From the NCBI GenBank assembly GCA_003283905.1, contig QBXA01000008.1, positions 1 to 64,000 of the forward strand: 64,000 bases of DNA, read 5' to 3'. The position numbers and the translations under genes are program-made. The stretch is from Pelagibacteraceae bacterium AG-319-F18 (GTDB taxonomy: Bacteria > Pseudomonadota > Alphaproteobacteria > Pelagibacterales > Pelagibacteraceae). Below, one piece after another: positions 49,531 through 61,149 of this stretch (position 1 is its first letter; every line of letters begins with the position of its first letter). The notes beneath the pieces are model-generated. The model did not search any database, had not been told where the DNA came from, and saw only the letters and a list, made by a program, of their open reading frames with translations.

Positions 49531-50700
49531 CTATTTAGAAAAATGGCTTGTTTTATCAGTTTTTTCCCAAGAAAATGAACCGTTATCATCTGGTGTTCTT
49601 CCAAAGTGGCCATAAGCAGCTGTTTTCTCATATATCGGTTTATTTAAATTTAGCATCTCTCTAATTCCTCGAGGACTTAAGTCAAAATTTTCATTTATCT
49701 TATCTACAACAAATTTATTTTTATCTAGATCATTATTAAATAAATCAACATAAATTGATAATGGTTTAGACACACCAATTACATAAGCTAATTGAATTAA
49801 ACACTTGTCCGCAATTTTGGAAGCAACAACATTTTTTGCAATATATCTTGCTGCATAAGCTGCAGATCTATCTACTTTCGTAGGATCTTTTCCTGAAAAA
49901 GCTCCTCCACCATGAGGTGCAGCACCGCCATACGTATCTACTATAATTTTTCTTCCAGTTAATCCACAATCTCCATCTGGGCCACCAATAACAAAATTTC
50001 CAGTTGGATTAACATAAAACTCATCTTCATTAAAACCCTCAAGAAAAATTGATGGAATGGACTGTAGCATATAAGGTCTCAATAAATCTCTAACTTGTGA
50101 TTGATTAACATCTGCTGAGTGCTGAGAAGATATTACTACAGATTTTACTTTAGTAGGCTTTCCATCTACATATTCAAAAGTAACTTGGCTCTTACTGTCT
50201 GGTTCTATATTTTTTAACTTTCCTGACTTTCTGTCTTCTGCCATTAATCTTAAAATTTTATGAGAGTAATGAATAGGTGCTGGCATTAAAACATCAGTTT
50301 CATTACAAGCATATCCAAACATAATACCTTGATCTCCAGCTCCCTCATCTTTATTTCCAGACGAGTCTACACCCATTGCTATATCAGCAGATTGGGAATG
50401 AAGATGACTTTCTATTTTTGTTGCTTCTCTCCAAGTAAAACCTTCTTGATCATATCCAATATCTTTTATGCAATTTCTAACTTTTTCAATTAATTCATCT
50501 TGTTTTATTTCAGGACCTCTAACTTCCCCTGCTAAAACTACTTTATTGGTTGTTGTAAGTGTTTCGCATGCAACTCTTGAGAATGGATCTCCAGAAAGAT
50601 AACTATCAACTACCATATCTGAAATTCTATCTGAAACTTTATCCGGGTGACCTTCAGATACCGACTCGCTTGTGAAAAGAAAATTTTTTAAATTACTCAT
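49531..50700 (-). CDS. metK: S-adenosylmethionine synthetase
   Basis: 389 aa; [55 protein letters not shown]. Confidence 0.98.
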   Translation of the reverse strand: MSNLKNFLFTSESVSEGHPDKVSDRISDMVVDSYLSGDPFSRVACETLTTTNKVVLAGEVRGPEIKQDELIEKVRNCIKDIGYDQEGFTWREATKIESHLHSQSADIAMGVDSSGNKDEGAGDQGIMFGYACNETDVLMPAPIHYSHKILRLMAEDRKSGKLKNIEPDSKSQVTFEYVDGKPTKVKSVVISSQHSADVNQSQVRDLLRPYMLQSIPSIFLEGFNEDEFYVNPTGNFVIGGPDGDCGLTGRKIIVDTYGGAAPHGGGAFSGKDPTKVDRSAAYAARYIAKNVVASKIADKCLIQLAYVIGVSKPLSIYVDLFNNDLDKNKFVVDKINENFDLSPRGIREMLNLNKPIYEKTAAYGHFGRTPDDNGSFSWEKTDKTSHFSK

Positions 50701-52237
50701 TTTTAAATCTATTAAATGAAAATATCATAAAAATATATAATAAAATTAATGTTATAAAAATTTTATTTCCGTATTTAGAAAATAATGTTGGTGGTATTTT
50801 TTTGGACTTTTTAAAGTCAACATAACCTGATTTACCAAGGCTAACCTTTTGTTCAACAATCCCTAAAGGATTAACAATTGCAGTGATACCATTATTTGCT
50901 GAACGCAATAAATATTTACCACTTTCAACTGCTCTAAATATACTATGTGCAAAGTGTTGTTTGGGTCCTATTGATTTACCAAACCATCCATCTTCAGAAA
51001 TATTAACTATTAAATCAAAGCTTGGGTTTTTAAATATTTTACCTGAATAGATTATTTCATAACAAATCAATGGTAATATCTTTAAGGAAAAATCATCTTT
51101 TTTTATCTCTATGATTTTTCTTTCATTTCCTTTTGAAAATGATTGATAGTTATTTGTAATTACTCTTAAACCTAATTTTTTTAAAATATTTTCAAAAGGT
51201 AAAAACTCACCAAATGGGACTAGATTGATCTTATTATAAAAATTTAATATTTCTAAATTATGATCATAAATCGATAAGGAATTGAAATAATTAATTTTTT
51301 CTTTTTTCATTTTTTGGCTATTAATCCCAATAAATAACAAATGATTTTTGCTGAAAGTCTCTTCAAATAACCACTTAAATTCAACTAATTCTTCTTGAGA
51401 GACGTCAGGTAGAATTCCTTCAGGCCAAACAAATATAGTTTTATCATCTTTTCGCGGCTCACTTATATCAATCAATTCATTTATTACTGAGACTGGATTA
51501 ATATTTGAATAAAATCTATCGAGACTAATATTTGAACTTATAGCTCTTACTTTATAATCATAGTTTGTAACATCTGATGAATTAAATGTTTCTTTATAGG
51601 ATGATCCATACAAATAAAACAGAAATGGTAAAATTAGAAAAATAACACACACTCCAATATCTTTTTTTGTTTCTCTCAATATAAAAATTGCAGGACTAGC
51701 AAACAGTGAAATACAAAATAAATTAAATCCATAGGTTCCTATTAACGAGGTAATACTTAATATTTCTAAATGATTAACAAAACTATAGGCTATCAAATTC
51801 CAAGGAAAACCAGTTAAAATTGAACCTCTTATGAATTCAAAAACTCCAAGAAATAATGAAAAAACAAAAAAAGAACTTACTACTTTTTTAGATTTTAAAA
51901 TTATAAAACAGAAAGTAGCCAGTCCATAAAAAATTCCCAGAAATGAAGGTATTAAAATAATAGTTATAGGAATTAAAAATTTAAAATTTTGATCAAATGT
52001 TAAAGATATTGATATCCAATATAAGCTTGATAAAAAATAACCAAATCCAAATAACCACCCATAAAAAAAGAAATATTTTTTACTTTGGTGAATTTTAGAT
52101 TTTTTAAATAGAAATACAAAAAAAACACTAAAAGTAAAAAAATTTATTATTAAGTAATTGTAGGGAGGTAAACTTAAAGATGAGGCTACACCCAAAGTAA
52201 CTAAAAAAACTATTTCAATGTAATCTTTTTTAATCAA
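50693..52237 (-). CDS. lnt: Apolipoprotein N-acyltransferase
   Basis: 514 aa; N-terminal TM helices, nitrilase domain ([26 protein letters not shown]). Confidence 0.93.
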   Translation of the reverse strand: MIKKDYIEIVFLVTLGVASSLSLPPYNYLIINFFTFSVFFVFLFKKSKIHQSKKYFFFYGWLFGFGYFLSSLYWISISLTFDQNFKFLIPITIILIPSFLGIFYGLATFCFIILKSKKVVSSFFVFSLFLGVFEFIRGSILTGFPWNLIAYSFVNHLEILSITSLIGTYGFNLFCISLFASPAIFILRETKKDIGVCVIFLILPFLFYLYGSSYKETFNSSDVTNYDYKVRAISSNISLDRFYSNINPVSVINELIDISEPRKDDKTIFVWPEGILPDVSQEELVEFKWLFEETFSKNHLLFIGINSQKMKKEKINYFNSLSIYDHNLEILNFYNKINLVPFGEFLPFENILKKLGLRVITNNYQSFSKGNERKIIEIKKDDFSLKILPLICYEIIYSGKIFKNPSFDLIVNISEDGWFGKSIGPKQHFAHSIFRAVESGKYLLRSANNGITAIVNPLGIVEQKVSLGKSGYVDFKKSKKIPPTLFSKYGNKIFITLILLYIFMIFSFNRFKNE

Positions 52238-52238
52238 T

Positions 52239-52700
52239 CTAGTTAATCTTTGAAATTACTGATTTATATATTTTTTCTTCTTCACTGAGCATTCTTTTAT
52301 AATCTTTATCTTTAATATGATCAAAACCTAGTAAATGAAGAAATCCATGTATAAAAGTTTTTATTACTTTTTCCTTAAAATTTTTAATATTTTGTGATCT
52401 GGGTTTATCCATGATGTTATAACTAATAATAATATCTCCAATATAAGTTTTTTTAGATATCAATGTTTTTTTAGATAAAGGGAATGACAAAATATCAGTA
52501 GACTTATTTTTATTTCTAAAGTTTTTATTTAATTTTTCAATGCATCTATTATTTGAAAGAAGTAAAGTAAGGGTTATTTTCTTATTAGGAAATTGATATT
52601 TTCTTGGAAACAACTTGCAAATTTCTTTGAAAAAAAGTTCTTTTTTTCTTAGTTTTTTTGACCAAGCTTTCTCCTCTGAGAAAACTTCAACACTAATCAT
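52239..52700 (-). CDS. ybeY: Endoribonuclease YbeY
   Basis: 153 aa; NKSTDILSFPL, HGFLHLLGFDH. Confidence 0.94.
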   Translation of the reverse strand: MISVEVFSEEKAWSKKLRKKELFFKEICKLFPRKYQFPNKKITLTLLLSNNRCIEKLNKNFRNKNKSTDILSFPLSKKTLISKKTYIGDIIISYNIMDKPRSQNIKNFKEKVIKTFIHGFLHLLGFDHIKDKDYKRMLSEEEKIYKSVISKIN

Positions 52701-53688
52701 TTTTTGAGTAGGCTTTAACTATTTTGGAGACAAGTGGGTGTCTAACTACGTCCGAATGATCAAAATCAACAACGGATATTTCATTTAAATGACCTAATAA
52801 TTCTTTTGATCTAACTAACCCTGACATATTTTTATTTGGCAAATCAATTTGTGTTGGATCTCCATTGACAACTATTTTAGAATTTTCTCCTATTCTAGTT
52901 AAAAACATTTTAATTTGAGTATCAGTTGCATTTTGGGATTCATCTAAGATTGCAAATGAATTTTTTAAAGTTCTTCCTCTCATAAAAGCAAGTGGTGCTA
53001 TTTCAATATCACCTATTTCAATCATTCTTTGAATTTTTTCGAAATCAAAAAGATCATATAAAGAATCATATAAGGGCCTTAAATAAGGATCAACTTTCTC
53101 CTTCATGTCACCAGGTAAAAATCCTAACCTTTCTCCTGCTTCAACAGCAGGTCTAGATAAAATTATTCTTTCAATTTTTTTTTCCAACAACATCGTAAGT
53201 CCTACGGCTACGGCTAAAAATGTTTTACCAGTCCCTGCTGGACCTGCTGAAATTATTATGTCGCTTTGTCTTAAAGCTCTTACATAATCTTTTTGTTTTT
53301 CTGATCTTGGGATAATTGATTTTTTTGGAGTCTTAATTATATCCGTAACATTATTATTTTTAACTTTTTCATTAATCATAAAATTATCTACTGAAGAAAC
53401 TATGTCCTTGTTTTCAATACTGCCATTATTAATAAATTGATTGGCTAGAAATTTTATAGCATTTTTAACTATTTCATTTTTTTCAGGATTAGACTTAATT
53501 AAAATAGAGTTACCTCTAGAGTATAAACTTGTTTCAGTAATTTTTTCTAATTCCTTTAAATTTTTATTAAACTCACCTACTACACCAATCAAGAGTTCGT
53601 TATCGTGGAAAATAACACTTAGAGAATTATTATCAGAGTAAACAAACTTTAATGAAGTATCACTATTTTTTTTTGTTAAACTACTCAA
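52693..53688 (-). CDS. ybeZ: PhoH-like ATPase
   Basis: 331 aa; ISAGPAGTGKTFLAVAVG, RPAVEAGERLGFLPGD, AILDESQNAT. Confidence 0.94.
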   Translation of the reverse strand: MSSLTKKNSDTSLKFVYSDNNSLSVIFHDNELLIGVVGEFNKNLKELEKITETSLYSRGNSILIKSNPEKNEIVKNAIKFLANQFINNGSIENKDIVSSVDNFMINEKVKNNNVTDIIKTPKKSIIPRSEKQKDYVRALRQSDIIISAGPAGTGKTFLAVAVGLTMLLEKKIERIILSRPAVEAGERLGFLPGDMKEKVDPYLRPLYDSLYDLFDFEKIQRMIEIGDIEIAPLAFMRGRTLKNSFAILDESQNATDTQIKMFLTRIGENSKIVVNGDPTQIDLPNKNMSGLVRSKELLGHLNEISVVDFDHSDVVRHPLVSKIVKAYSKND

Positions 53689-53691
53689 TTT

Positions 53692-55020
53692 CTATGCTAC
53701 CTTTTGATTAGAGCTAAAATCTCTTTCACCAAACAAAGTGCTTCGATTACTTTTATTTATTTTTACAGGCACAATTTTTCCTATATCATCTTTTTTACCA
53801 TTAAAAATAACTGATGTCATATATTCAGATCGACCAAAAACTTGGGTTTTATTATCTGTTAAATTCTCAACTAAAACGTTAATTGTTTTATTCTCCAATG
53901 ATTTATTCATATACATCTGATTATCATATAACTGGCTTTGAATTTTTTCTAATCTTTCCATAGAAATTTTTTTATCAATCAACTTTAAATCTGCTGCAAC
54001 TGTGCCTGGTCTTGGACTAAAAATAAAAGAATAGGAATTTATAAACTTAATCTTTTGAATTAGTTCAAAAGTATCATTAAAATCTTGTTCTTCTTCACCT
54101 GGATAACCTATTATAAAATCACTAGAAAATTGTATATTAAAGTTAATTTCTTTTAATTGATCATATATTTTATAATATTCACTAATAGTATGTTTTCTAT
54201 TCATAAGATCTAAAACTTTATTAGATCCACTTTGAACTGGCAAATGAACCAGTGGCATAAGTTTTTTTGAATGTTTGTAAACTTCAATTAAGTCATCTGA
54301 CATATCTTTTGGATGGGATGTTGTATATCTAATCCTTTTGATGTCAGAATAATTTTCGATCTTTAATATTAAATCTGATAATCTATACTTTTCATCATTG
54401 TAAGCATTTACATTTTGTCCAAGTAAAATTATTTCTTGGGTGCCTGAATCTGCCAAATATTTAGCCTCATCTAAAATTTGTTTAAATGGTCTAGAATATT
54501 CTGGCCCTCTTGTGTACGGCACTACACAAAAATGGCAGAACTTATCACAACCTTCTTGGATTGTTAAAAATGAAGAAATTTTTCCAGAATTATTTTTAAT
54601 TTTATTAAAATATTCAAATTTTGAAATTGCATCAAATTCTATTTCTTCAACTTTTTTGTTTTTTTCTATATAATTTAAAATTGTATCATTAATTTTATGA
54701 TATGCTTGTGGTCCAATAACAAGATCTATGTAAGGTTCTCTTTTAAGCATTTCCTGATTTTCTGCCTGTGCAACACATCCAGCTATGATTACTAATGGCT
54801 TTTTTTTTGATCTAAAAATTTTTTTTACTCTCCCAATTTCATGATAAACTTTTTCTTTTGCTTTATCTCGGATATGACATGTATTAAGCAAATAACAATT
54901 TGCATCCTCGTAATTTTCTGTTTTTTCATAGCCAATTTTTTTTACTGAGTCATATATTCTATTCGAGTCATACTCATTCATTTGACAACCGAATGTTTTG
55001 ATAAAAATTTTTTGTTTCAT
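53692..55020 (-). CDS. miaB: tRNA-2-methylthio-N6-dimethylallyladenosine synthase
   Basis: 442 aa; IKTFGCQMNEYDS, EGCDKFCHFCVVPYTRGPE, TRAM domain. Confidence 0.97.
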   Translation of the reverse strand: MKQKIFIKTFGCQMNEYDSNRIYDSVKKIGYEKTENYEDANCYLLNTCHIRDKAKEKVYHEIGRVKKIFRSKKKPLVIIAGCVAQAENQEMLKREPYIDLVIGPQAYHKINDTILNYIEKNKKVEEIEFDAISKFEYFNKIKNNSGKISSFLTIQEGCDKFCHFCVVPYTRGPEYSRPFKQILDEAKYLADSGTQEIILLGQNVNAYNDEKYRLSDLILKIENYSDIKRIRYTTSHPKDMSDDLIEVYKHSKKLMPLVHLPVQSGSNKVLDLMNRKHTISEYYKIYDQLKEINFNIQFSSDFIIGYPGEEEQDFNDTFELIQKIKFINSYSFIFSPRPGTVAADLKLIDKKISMERLEKIQSQLYDNQMYMNKSLENKTINVLVENLTDNKTQVFGRSEYMTSVIFNGKKDDIGKIVPVKINKSNRSTLFGERDFSSNQKVA

Positions 55021-55023
55021 TAA

Positions 55024-55434
55024 TTAGGATTTTTTCTTTACCCCATACAATTCAAGTTTGTGGTCTACTAATTTGTAACCATATTTTTCTGCTACTTTTC
55101 TTTGAAGTTTTTCAATTTCCTCGTCCACAAATTCAATAATTTCACCTGATTTCACATCTATTAAATGATCATGGTGTCCTTCATTTAATTCTTCGTATCT
55201 TGCTTTTCCACCTTTGAATTCATGCTTAGCTAATATTCCTGATTCTTCAAATAATTTTACAGTTCTGTAAACAGTTGCAATACTTATCTTTGGGTCAATT
55301 TTAGAAACTCTGTTATATAATTCATCTACATCAGGATGATCCGACGATTGGGACATTACTTGCGCAATTACTTTACGTTGATCGGTTAACTTTACACCCT
55401 TTGACAAACATTTTTCTTCAATAGTTTCTGACAT
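55024..55434 (-). CDS. fur: Fur family transcriptional regulator (Fur/Mur)
   Basis: 136 aa; KLTDQRKVIAQVMSQSSDHPDVDELYNRV, SIATVYRTVKLFEE, EGHHDHLIDVKSGEIIEF. Confidence 0.92.
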   Translation of the reverse strand: MSETIEEKCLSKGVKLTDQRKVIAQVMSQSSDHPDVDELYNRVSKIDPKISIATVYRTVKLFEESGILAKHEFKGGKARYEELNEGHHDHLIDVKSGEIIEFVDEEIEKLQRKVAEKYGYKLVDHKLELYGVKKKS

Positions 55435-55442
55435 ATTTAATT

Positions 55443-55829
55443 TTAACTTATATAAATAGGATTAATCAAATTTTTTTTAATTTTATATTTTTTACATAAA
55501 TAAGGGATATTTTCATAACTTAAATCATGGTCATCTTTAAAATCATCTAAATTATAACAATAATAGTCAATTTTTTTTGCGACATTAAAAGCTTTAACAA
55601 CTGACATGGAATTTCTTATACTAGCAAAGCTTCCTGGTCCTCTATTGATATAAATTGCGCTAATATCAGTTATTTTAAGTTTTTTTGATAAGAGAAAATC
55701 ATTAATAATTATAGTTAATTTTTCATAATTAATTTTAGTATTCTCATGTGTAATATTATAAATACTAGTATTAGTGATGATCATTAGAAAAATTTTTTCA
55801 TTAGCAACATCTATAATAAGTTTGTTCAT
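55443..55829 (-). CDS. tsaB: TsaB-like (t6A biosynthesis), shortened; ORF track starts at 55880
   Basis: 128 aa from MNKLIIDVANEKIFLMI; GPGSFASIRNSMSVVKAF motif; lacks most of the usual C-terminal half. Confidence 0.72.
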   Translation of the reverse strand: MNKLIIDVANEKIFLMIITNTSIYNITHENTKINYEKLTIIINDFLLSKKLKITDISAIYINRGPGSFASIRNSMSVVKAFNVAKKIDYYCYNLDDFKDDHDLSYENIPYLCKKYKIKKNLINPIYIS

Positions 55830-56838
55830 TTTTATTCTATTTATAAGCACAAATTCTATTTCAGATGAAAATAATATCAAATACTATTCTGGTGACGAAG
55901 GTATTTTGTCATTAATGTATCACCGTTTTAATGAACATAAATATCCCTCTACAAATATTCAAATGGAAGTTTTTACTGAACAAATGGAAATAATACAAAA
56001 CTCTAATTATACTTTTTCTAATCCAGAACAATTTGAAGAAAATTTTAATACACCAAAAACAAATAAAGAAATTCTTATAACAATTGATGATGCCTTTCTC
56101 TCTTTCTACCTTGAGGCGTGGCCATATTTAAAAAAAAATAAAATCCCTTTTATTTTATTCGTCTCAACAGAACCTGTTGAAAAAAAAGGGTATATGACTT
56201 GGGAGCAGATTAAGGAAGTTGAAGCAGAAAAATTTGCAATGATAGGGCACCATTCACATTCTCATGGATATCTTATTGATAGTGATAATGATTCATTTAT
56301 TTTAGATATAGAAAAAGGAAATAAGATATTTTTAGAAAAATTAGGGTATATACCAAATTTATTTTCTTATCCTTTTGGTGAGTATTCAAAATTCATGAGA
56401 GATTATATCTCTGAAAATTTTGATTTTGCTTTTGGTCAACATTCTGGTGTAATTGATTTAAATAAAGATAAATTTGAACTACCTAGATTTCCAATTAATG
56501 AAGATTACGGAGAATTAAAAAGATTTAATTCTATTATAAATTCATTTCCACTTGAATATGATCAATTGTTTCCCTTAGAAAAAAAATTATCAAAAGAGAA
56601 AAATCCCCCTGATTTTCAAGTTAAATTTTTTAATGAACAAGATAGCATTAAAAACATTAATTGTTACTCTAATGAATTAGATAAATGGGAAAGGTCAAAT
56701 ACTATTTTTAACAATAATTTATTAACCATTAAATTTAGAGGTCCATTTAAACCGAGAAGAGGTAGAATAAACTGCTCTCTTAATGACAAAGGAAAATGGC
56801 GATGGTTTGGTATTCAATTTCCTATTAAAGAAAACTAA
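55777..56838 (+). CDS. Polysaccharide deacetylase family protein
   Basis: ORF begins GTG-ATG at 55774/55777; signal-like N-term, LMYHRFNE, TIDDAFLSFYLEAWPYLKK, GHHSHSHGYL, SYPFGEY. Confidence 0.87.
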   Translation: MIIRKIFSLATSIISLFIFILFISTNSISDENNIKYYSGDEGILSLMYHRFNEHKYPSTNIQMEVFTEQMEIIQNSNYTFSNPEQFEENFNTPKTNKEILITIDDAFLSFYLEAWPYLKKNKIPFILFVSTEPVEKKGYMTWEQIKEVEAEKFAMIGHHSHSHGYLIDSDNDSFILDIEKGNKIFLEKLGYIPNLFSYPFGEYSKFMRDYISENFDFAFGQHSGVIDLNKDKFELPRFPINEDYGELKRFNSIINSFPLEYDQLFPLEKKLSKEKNPPDFQVKFFNEQDSIKNINCYSNELDKWERSNTIFNNNLLTIKFRGPFKPRRGRINCSLNDKGKWRWFGIQFPIKEN

Positions 56839-57905
56839 ATAAGACTTTCTAGATCAACACTTGAAGGTAGTAATTTAGCATCATCAAAATCTTGTAACTT
56901 ATTTTGTAAAATTATTTTCTGTAATACTTCAACATATTGATTGCCTGTTTCTGCATATTTATTTAGATATTTGGAAAGTTCTATGCTGTCTAAAGATTTG
57001 TTAGAATCTCTAAATTCTGCTCTAGCTTTTCTAAAATCTTTATAAGTAGAATGGGTGTTTAAATTTCTTTGGTAGGCTCTAACTGATGCTTGAAGGATAT
57101 TAAATTTCATAACTTTATGGTGCTTTCCTTCTTTTGCCTCTTTTGGTTTTAAACCTTCTCCTGACCAAGTCCATTGTCCAAATAAAGCGTTACCTTCTTG
57201 AGCAAATCTAGAAGTTCCCCAGCCTGTTTCTTTTGCTGCTTGAGCAATTGCAAGAGATACTGGTATTTCATCCATTCTTATTTTTAATGTTGATAAATCT
57301 TTAGATTTTATACCATATTGTTTGTATTTTTTTTCAAGCCAACTTATTTCTAAGGTTGTGTTATTACTTTTGTTAATAATATCAAAAAGTGTCCTTCTAT
57401 CTTTTTTAATAATATTGTTTTCTTTTATGATTAAAGGCAAAACAATTTGTATAAAAAATTCTTTCCTTTTCTTTGTATTCTTAATCTTTTTTAATTCGTT
57501 AGGCAACAAAGTTAATGCAACAGGCTTAACTAATTTCTTTTTTCTAACGTCATTAAGATTATAATCAGTTTCTTTAAATAATTTATTTATTATTGCTGCA
57601 TTTAAATAAACAGACTCAGCCTGACTATTATTTAAGGTATAAATATCAATTAGCACTTCTTCTTCATTTAAAGTTTCAATTTCTTTTTTATTTTTATCTT
57701 CTTTATTAAGAGTATATGCCAAAATCTTTTTAGAATTATTTGTATACTCTTTTGTATAAAAATTTTTATCAGCAAAATTAATATATATTGGAACAATATA
57801 AAAAAAAGAAATAATTAAAAAACTACTTAGAAAAATTCTCAATAGAGCATTTTTACTTTTTTGATCAAATAAATCTTGTTTATTTTTCATATTTTTAAAT
57901 TGCAA
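56835..57905 (-). CDS. Bax-like glucosaminidase-domain protein
   Basis: 356 aa; PVSLAIAQAAKETGWGTSRFAQEGNALFGQWTWSGEGLKP. Confidence 0.87.
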   Translation of the reverse strand: MQFKNMKNKQDLFDQKSKNALLRIFLSSFLIISFFYIVPIYINFADKNFYTKEYTNNSKKILAYTLNKEDKNKKEIETLNEEEVLIDIYTLNNSQAESVYLNAAIINKLFKETDYNLNDVRKKKLVKPVALTLLPNELKKIKNTKKRKEFFIQIVLPLIIKENNIIKKDRRTLFDIINKSNNTTLEISWLEKKYKQYGIKSKDLSTLKIRMDEIPVSLAIAQAAKETGWGTSRFAQEGNALFGQWTWSGEGLKPKEAKEGKHHKVMKFNILQASVRAYQRNLNTHSTYKDFRKARAEFRDSNKSLDSIELSKYLNKYAETGNQYVEVLQKIILQNKLQDFDDAKLLPSSVDLESLI

Positions 57906-58434
57906 CTACTTCTTTAACTTCTGGTAAATAATGACATAAAAGATTTTGAACTCCTTGCTTTAATGTCATTGTAGAACTTGGACATCCTGAGCAGCTTCCT
58001 TGTAGTTGAACTTTTACAACACCATCTTTAAACTCTTTAAATTTAATATCACCACCATCCCTTGCTACTGCAGGTCTTATTTTTTGATCTAAAATTTTTA
58101 CTATTTTTTGTTCAAGTTCATTTAAATTTGAATTTTGTTCATCCAAACTCTCATCAATGACAAATTCTTTTCCTTCAGAATAAAAATCATTAATAAATGA
58201 AATTACAATATGCTTTATATCATCCCATTTAATTATCTCTTTTTTATTAATGGAGATAAAATCCTCTCCCAAAAAAATTCCCTCAACTCCTTTGATAGAT
58301 AATAAATTTCTTACAAGTGTATTTTTAGTGTCATCTTTGTTGGTAATTTCGTACGGACCACAATTAGAGACTTTTTTCCCGGGTAGGAACTTAAGTGAAT
58401 TAGAGTTTGGCGTTACTTCTGTTTGAACGAACAT
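57895..58434 (-). CDS. NfuA/Nfu-type FeS scaffold
   Basis: 179 aa; Nfu N-domain and IRPAVARDGGDIKFKEF...LQGSCSGCPSSTMTLKQGVQNLL. Confidence 0.94.
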   Translation of the reverse strand: MFVQTEVTPNSNSLKFLPGKKVSNCGPYEITNKDDTKNTLVRNLLSIKGVEGIFLGEDFISINKKEIIKWDDIKHIVISFINDFYSEGKEFVIDESLDEQNSNLNELEQKIVKILDQKIRPAVARDGGDIKFKEFKDGVVKVQLQGSCSGCPSSTMTLKQGVQNLLCHYLPEVKEVVAI

Positions 58435-58486
58435 AAATTATATATAGTGAATATTTAAAAAATTAAAACTTGATAATAAATTTTAT

Positions 58487-59488
58487 CTAAAAACCCACTA
58501 TTTCTTTAATTCTTTCAATCTTTTTTGACGCAATTAAATTGGCTTTTTCAACTCCATCTAGAAGAATCTTATCAAGAAATTTTTTATCATCTAAAAGTTT
58601 TTTTATCTCTTTAGAAATAGGTTCAATTTTATCAACTAATTCTACTGCTAACATTTCTTTAAATTCAGAAAAATTTTTACCTGCAAAAAGTTGGACTGAA
58701 TTTTGTAAAGAAGAATTAGTCAGACTTGAATATATTCCTAACAAATTTTTTGCTTCCAATCTTTCATCTAGTTCTTTTATTTCATTTGGCATTGGCAAAG
58801 GATCGGTTTTTGCTTTTTTAATTTTATTTATTATTTGATCTCTATCGTCTGTTAGATTAATTCTACTCAAATCAGATAGTTCAGATTTGCTCATTTTATT
58901 TGCTCCATCCTTTAAACTCATAATTCTTGAAAATTCTTTTTGAATAAGGGGTTCAGGGACTTGAAGAAAATTTTCTATCTCAAAATCATTATTAAATTTT
59001 TGAGCAATATCTCTACATAATTCTAAATGCTGTTTTTGATCATCTCCTACAGGAACATGTGTGGCATCGTACAAAAGAATATCGGCTGCCATCAATACAG
59101 GGTAAGAATAAAGACCGATACTTGCTTTTTCTTTATCTTTTCCAGCTTTTTCTTTAAATTGAGTCATTCTGTTTAGCCATCCCATTCTAGCAACACAGCT
59201 TAAAATCCATGCTCCTTCCGCATGAGCGGGTACTCTAGATTGATTAAAAATTATACTTTTTTTTGGATCTATGCCGCTTGCAACAAACGTTGCTACAGTT
59301 TCTCTAATATTATTTTTTAATTCTTTCGGATCTTGCTTCACAGTAATAGCATGTAAATCGACAACACAAAAAATGCATTTATTATCATTATCATTATTTA
59401 GGTCGACAAAGTTTTTAATAGCTCCTAGGTAATTCCCTAAATGAAGATTTCCTGTTGGTTGTACACCTGAAAAAATTTTTTTACTCAT
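58487..59488 (-). CDS. trpS: Tryptophanyl-tRNA synthetase
   Basis: 333 aa; [24 protein letters not shown]. Confidence 0.97.
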   Translation of the reverse strand: MSKKIFSGVQPTGNLHLGNYLGAIKNFVDLNNDNDNKCIFCVVDLHAITVKQDPKELKNNIRETVATFVASGIDPKKSIIFNQSRVPAHAEGAWILSCVARMGWLNRMTQFKEKAGKDKEKASIGLYSYPVLMAADILLYDATHVPVGDDQKQHLELCRDIAQKFNNDFEIENFLQVPEPLIQKEFSRIMSLKDGANKMSKSELSDLSRINLTDDRDQIINKIKKAKTDPLPMPNEIKELDERLEAKNLLGIYSSLTNSSLQNSVQLFAGKNFSEFKEMLAVELVDKIEPISKEIKKLLDDKKFLDKILLDGVEKANLIASKKIERIKEIVGF

Positions 59489-59492
59489 AAAA

Positions 59493-61022
59493 TTAATACT
59501 TTAAATTAATATCACTCATTTTAAAAGCTTTGATCAAATAACAGACAAATAAATAAAACAATAACCCCAATATAACACTTAGAATCAAATATAAAGATTT
59601 AATTACATTATTAAATGCTAGTTCGTTTTGAAAAAAATTTAATAAAAAGTTAAAAAATAAACCTAAGAGAACTGACGCAATAACTATTTTAATAAACTTC
59701 ACAAAAAATATTTGATTAAAATAAAATAATTTACGATTTTTTAAAAATAGAAATAACAATATTGAATTAAACCATGATGAAATAGTTGTTGCTATTGGAA
59801 TTATAATAAATCCTATTTCACTAAAATAGTAAATACTAATAAAAATATTTATTATTACTGAAATTAATGAAATATAAAATGGTGTTTTAGTATCTTGATT
59901 AGCAAAGAAAAAACTTGAAAAAACTTTTATCAAAGCAAAAGCAGGTAAACCAAGTGCAAAATAATATAAAGCTAAACTAGAATTGCTTACTGAAGTTTGA
60001 TTAAAAGATCCGTAGCCAAATAAAGCCGAAATAATTTGTTCTGATCCAATAATTAAAGCAATAGTAGCTGGTAAACTTAAAAATAAGCTTAATTCAAGAG
60101 CTTTGTTTTGAATAAGTAAAATCTTATCCTTTTTTCTAGATTGAATATATTTTGACAACTGTGGAAGTATAACAACTCCAATTGCAATACCAGCTATTGC
60201 CAGGTTAATTTGATAAATTCTATCTGCATAATATAAATAAGAGACCGCACTTGCTTGAAAAGATGCAATTATGGTTCCAATTAAAATATTAATTTGAGTA
60301 ACTCCAGATGAAAAAATACTTGGTAAAAGTTTTTTGAAAAAAAACTTTACTTTATTACTTACTTTTAATTTGAAAATAAACTCAAGCGAGTAATACTTTG
60401 ATACATATTTATATAAAAATATTAATTGCAAAAAACCAGCTAAAGAAACACCATAAGACAAATAATAAACAAGTTGATCACCCAAAGATTTAGAAAAAAG
60501 TAATACTAATATCAGAACGATATTTAAAATTATTGGGGCAGCAGCCGCAGCTGCAAATTTATTATGAGAATTAAGAATAGCAGAAAAAAAAGATACTAAA
60601 CAAATAAAAAACAAAAAAGGAAAAGTTATCCTTGTTAAATTTATTGCGACCTCCATTTTTTCAAAATCACCAACAAACCCTGGAGCAATAATTGAAACAA
60701 ATACTGGCATGAAAATCTCGATTATTATTATTAAAAATAATAACCCCAAGAATAGGAGGGTAAAAATATCGTTCGCAAATTTATTTGATTGTTTTTTACC
60801 CTTAATCATTTCTGAAGAATAGCTTGGAACAAATGCAGCATTAAAAGTACCTTCAGCAAACAATCTTCTAAAAGTATTTGGAATTCTAAATGCAACAAAG
60901 AAAGCATCAGCTAACATTCCTGTTCCAAGAAAAATTGCTATCAAAATATCTCTTAAATAGCCAAGCAACCTACTAATGATCGTATAAAAACCGAATGTGC
61001 CTGTTGACTTAAGTAAGTTCAT
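59493..61022 (-). CDS. murJ: Lipid II flippase MurJ
   Basis: 509 aa, multi-[34 protein letters not shown]-type motif. Confidence 0.96.
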   Translation of the reverse strand: MNLLKSTGTFGFYTIISRLLGYLRDILIAIFLGTGMLADAFFVAFRIPNTFRRLFAEGTFNAAFVPSYSSEMIKGKKQSNKFANDIFTLLFLGLLFLIIIIEIFMPVFVSIIAPGFVGDFEKMEVAINLTRITFPFLFFICLVSFFSAILNSHNKFAAAAAAPIILNIVLILVLLFSKSLGDQLVYYLSYGVSLAGFLQLIFLYKYVSKYYSLEFIFKLKVSNKVKFFFKKLLPSIFSSGVTQINILIGTIIASFQASAVSYLYYADRIYQINLAIAGIAIGVVILPQLSKYIQSRKKDKILLIQNKALELSLFLSLPATIALIIGSEQIISALFGYGSFNQTSVSNSSLALYYFALGLPAFALIKVFSSFFFANQDTKTPFYISLISVIINIFISIYYFSEIGFIIIPIATTISSWFNSILLFLFLKNRKLFYFNQIFFVKFIKIVIASVLLGLFFNFLLNFFQNELAFNNVIKSLYLILSVILGLLFYLFVCYLIKAFKMSDINLKY

Positions 61023-61149
61023 AAATCATATTAGTCTTAATTTTACCTAATTGTACACTTATTATAAGAATATATAGATCAAATATTTAAAATAATAAAA
61101 TTTTTAAAAAGAATACAAATAGAATTGAATTTGAGATAGTTGAACAAAA

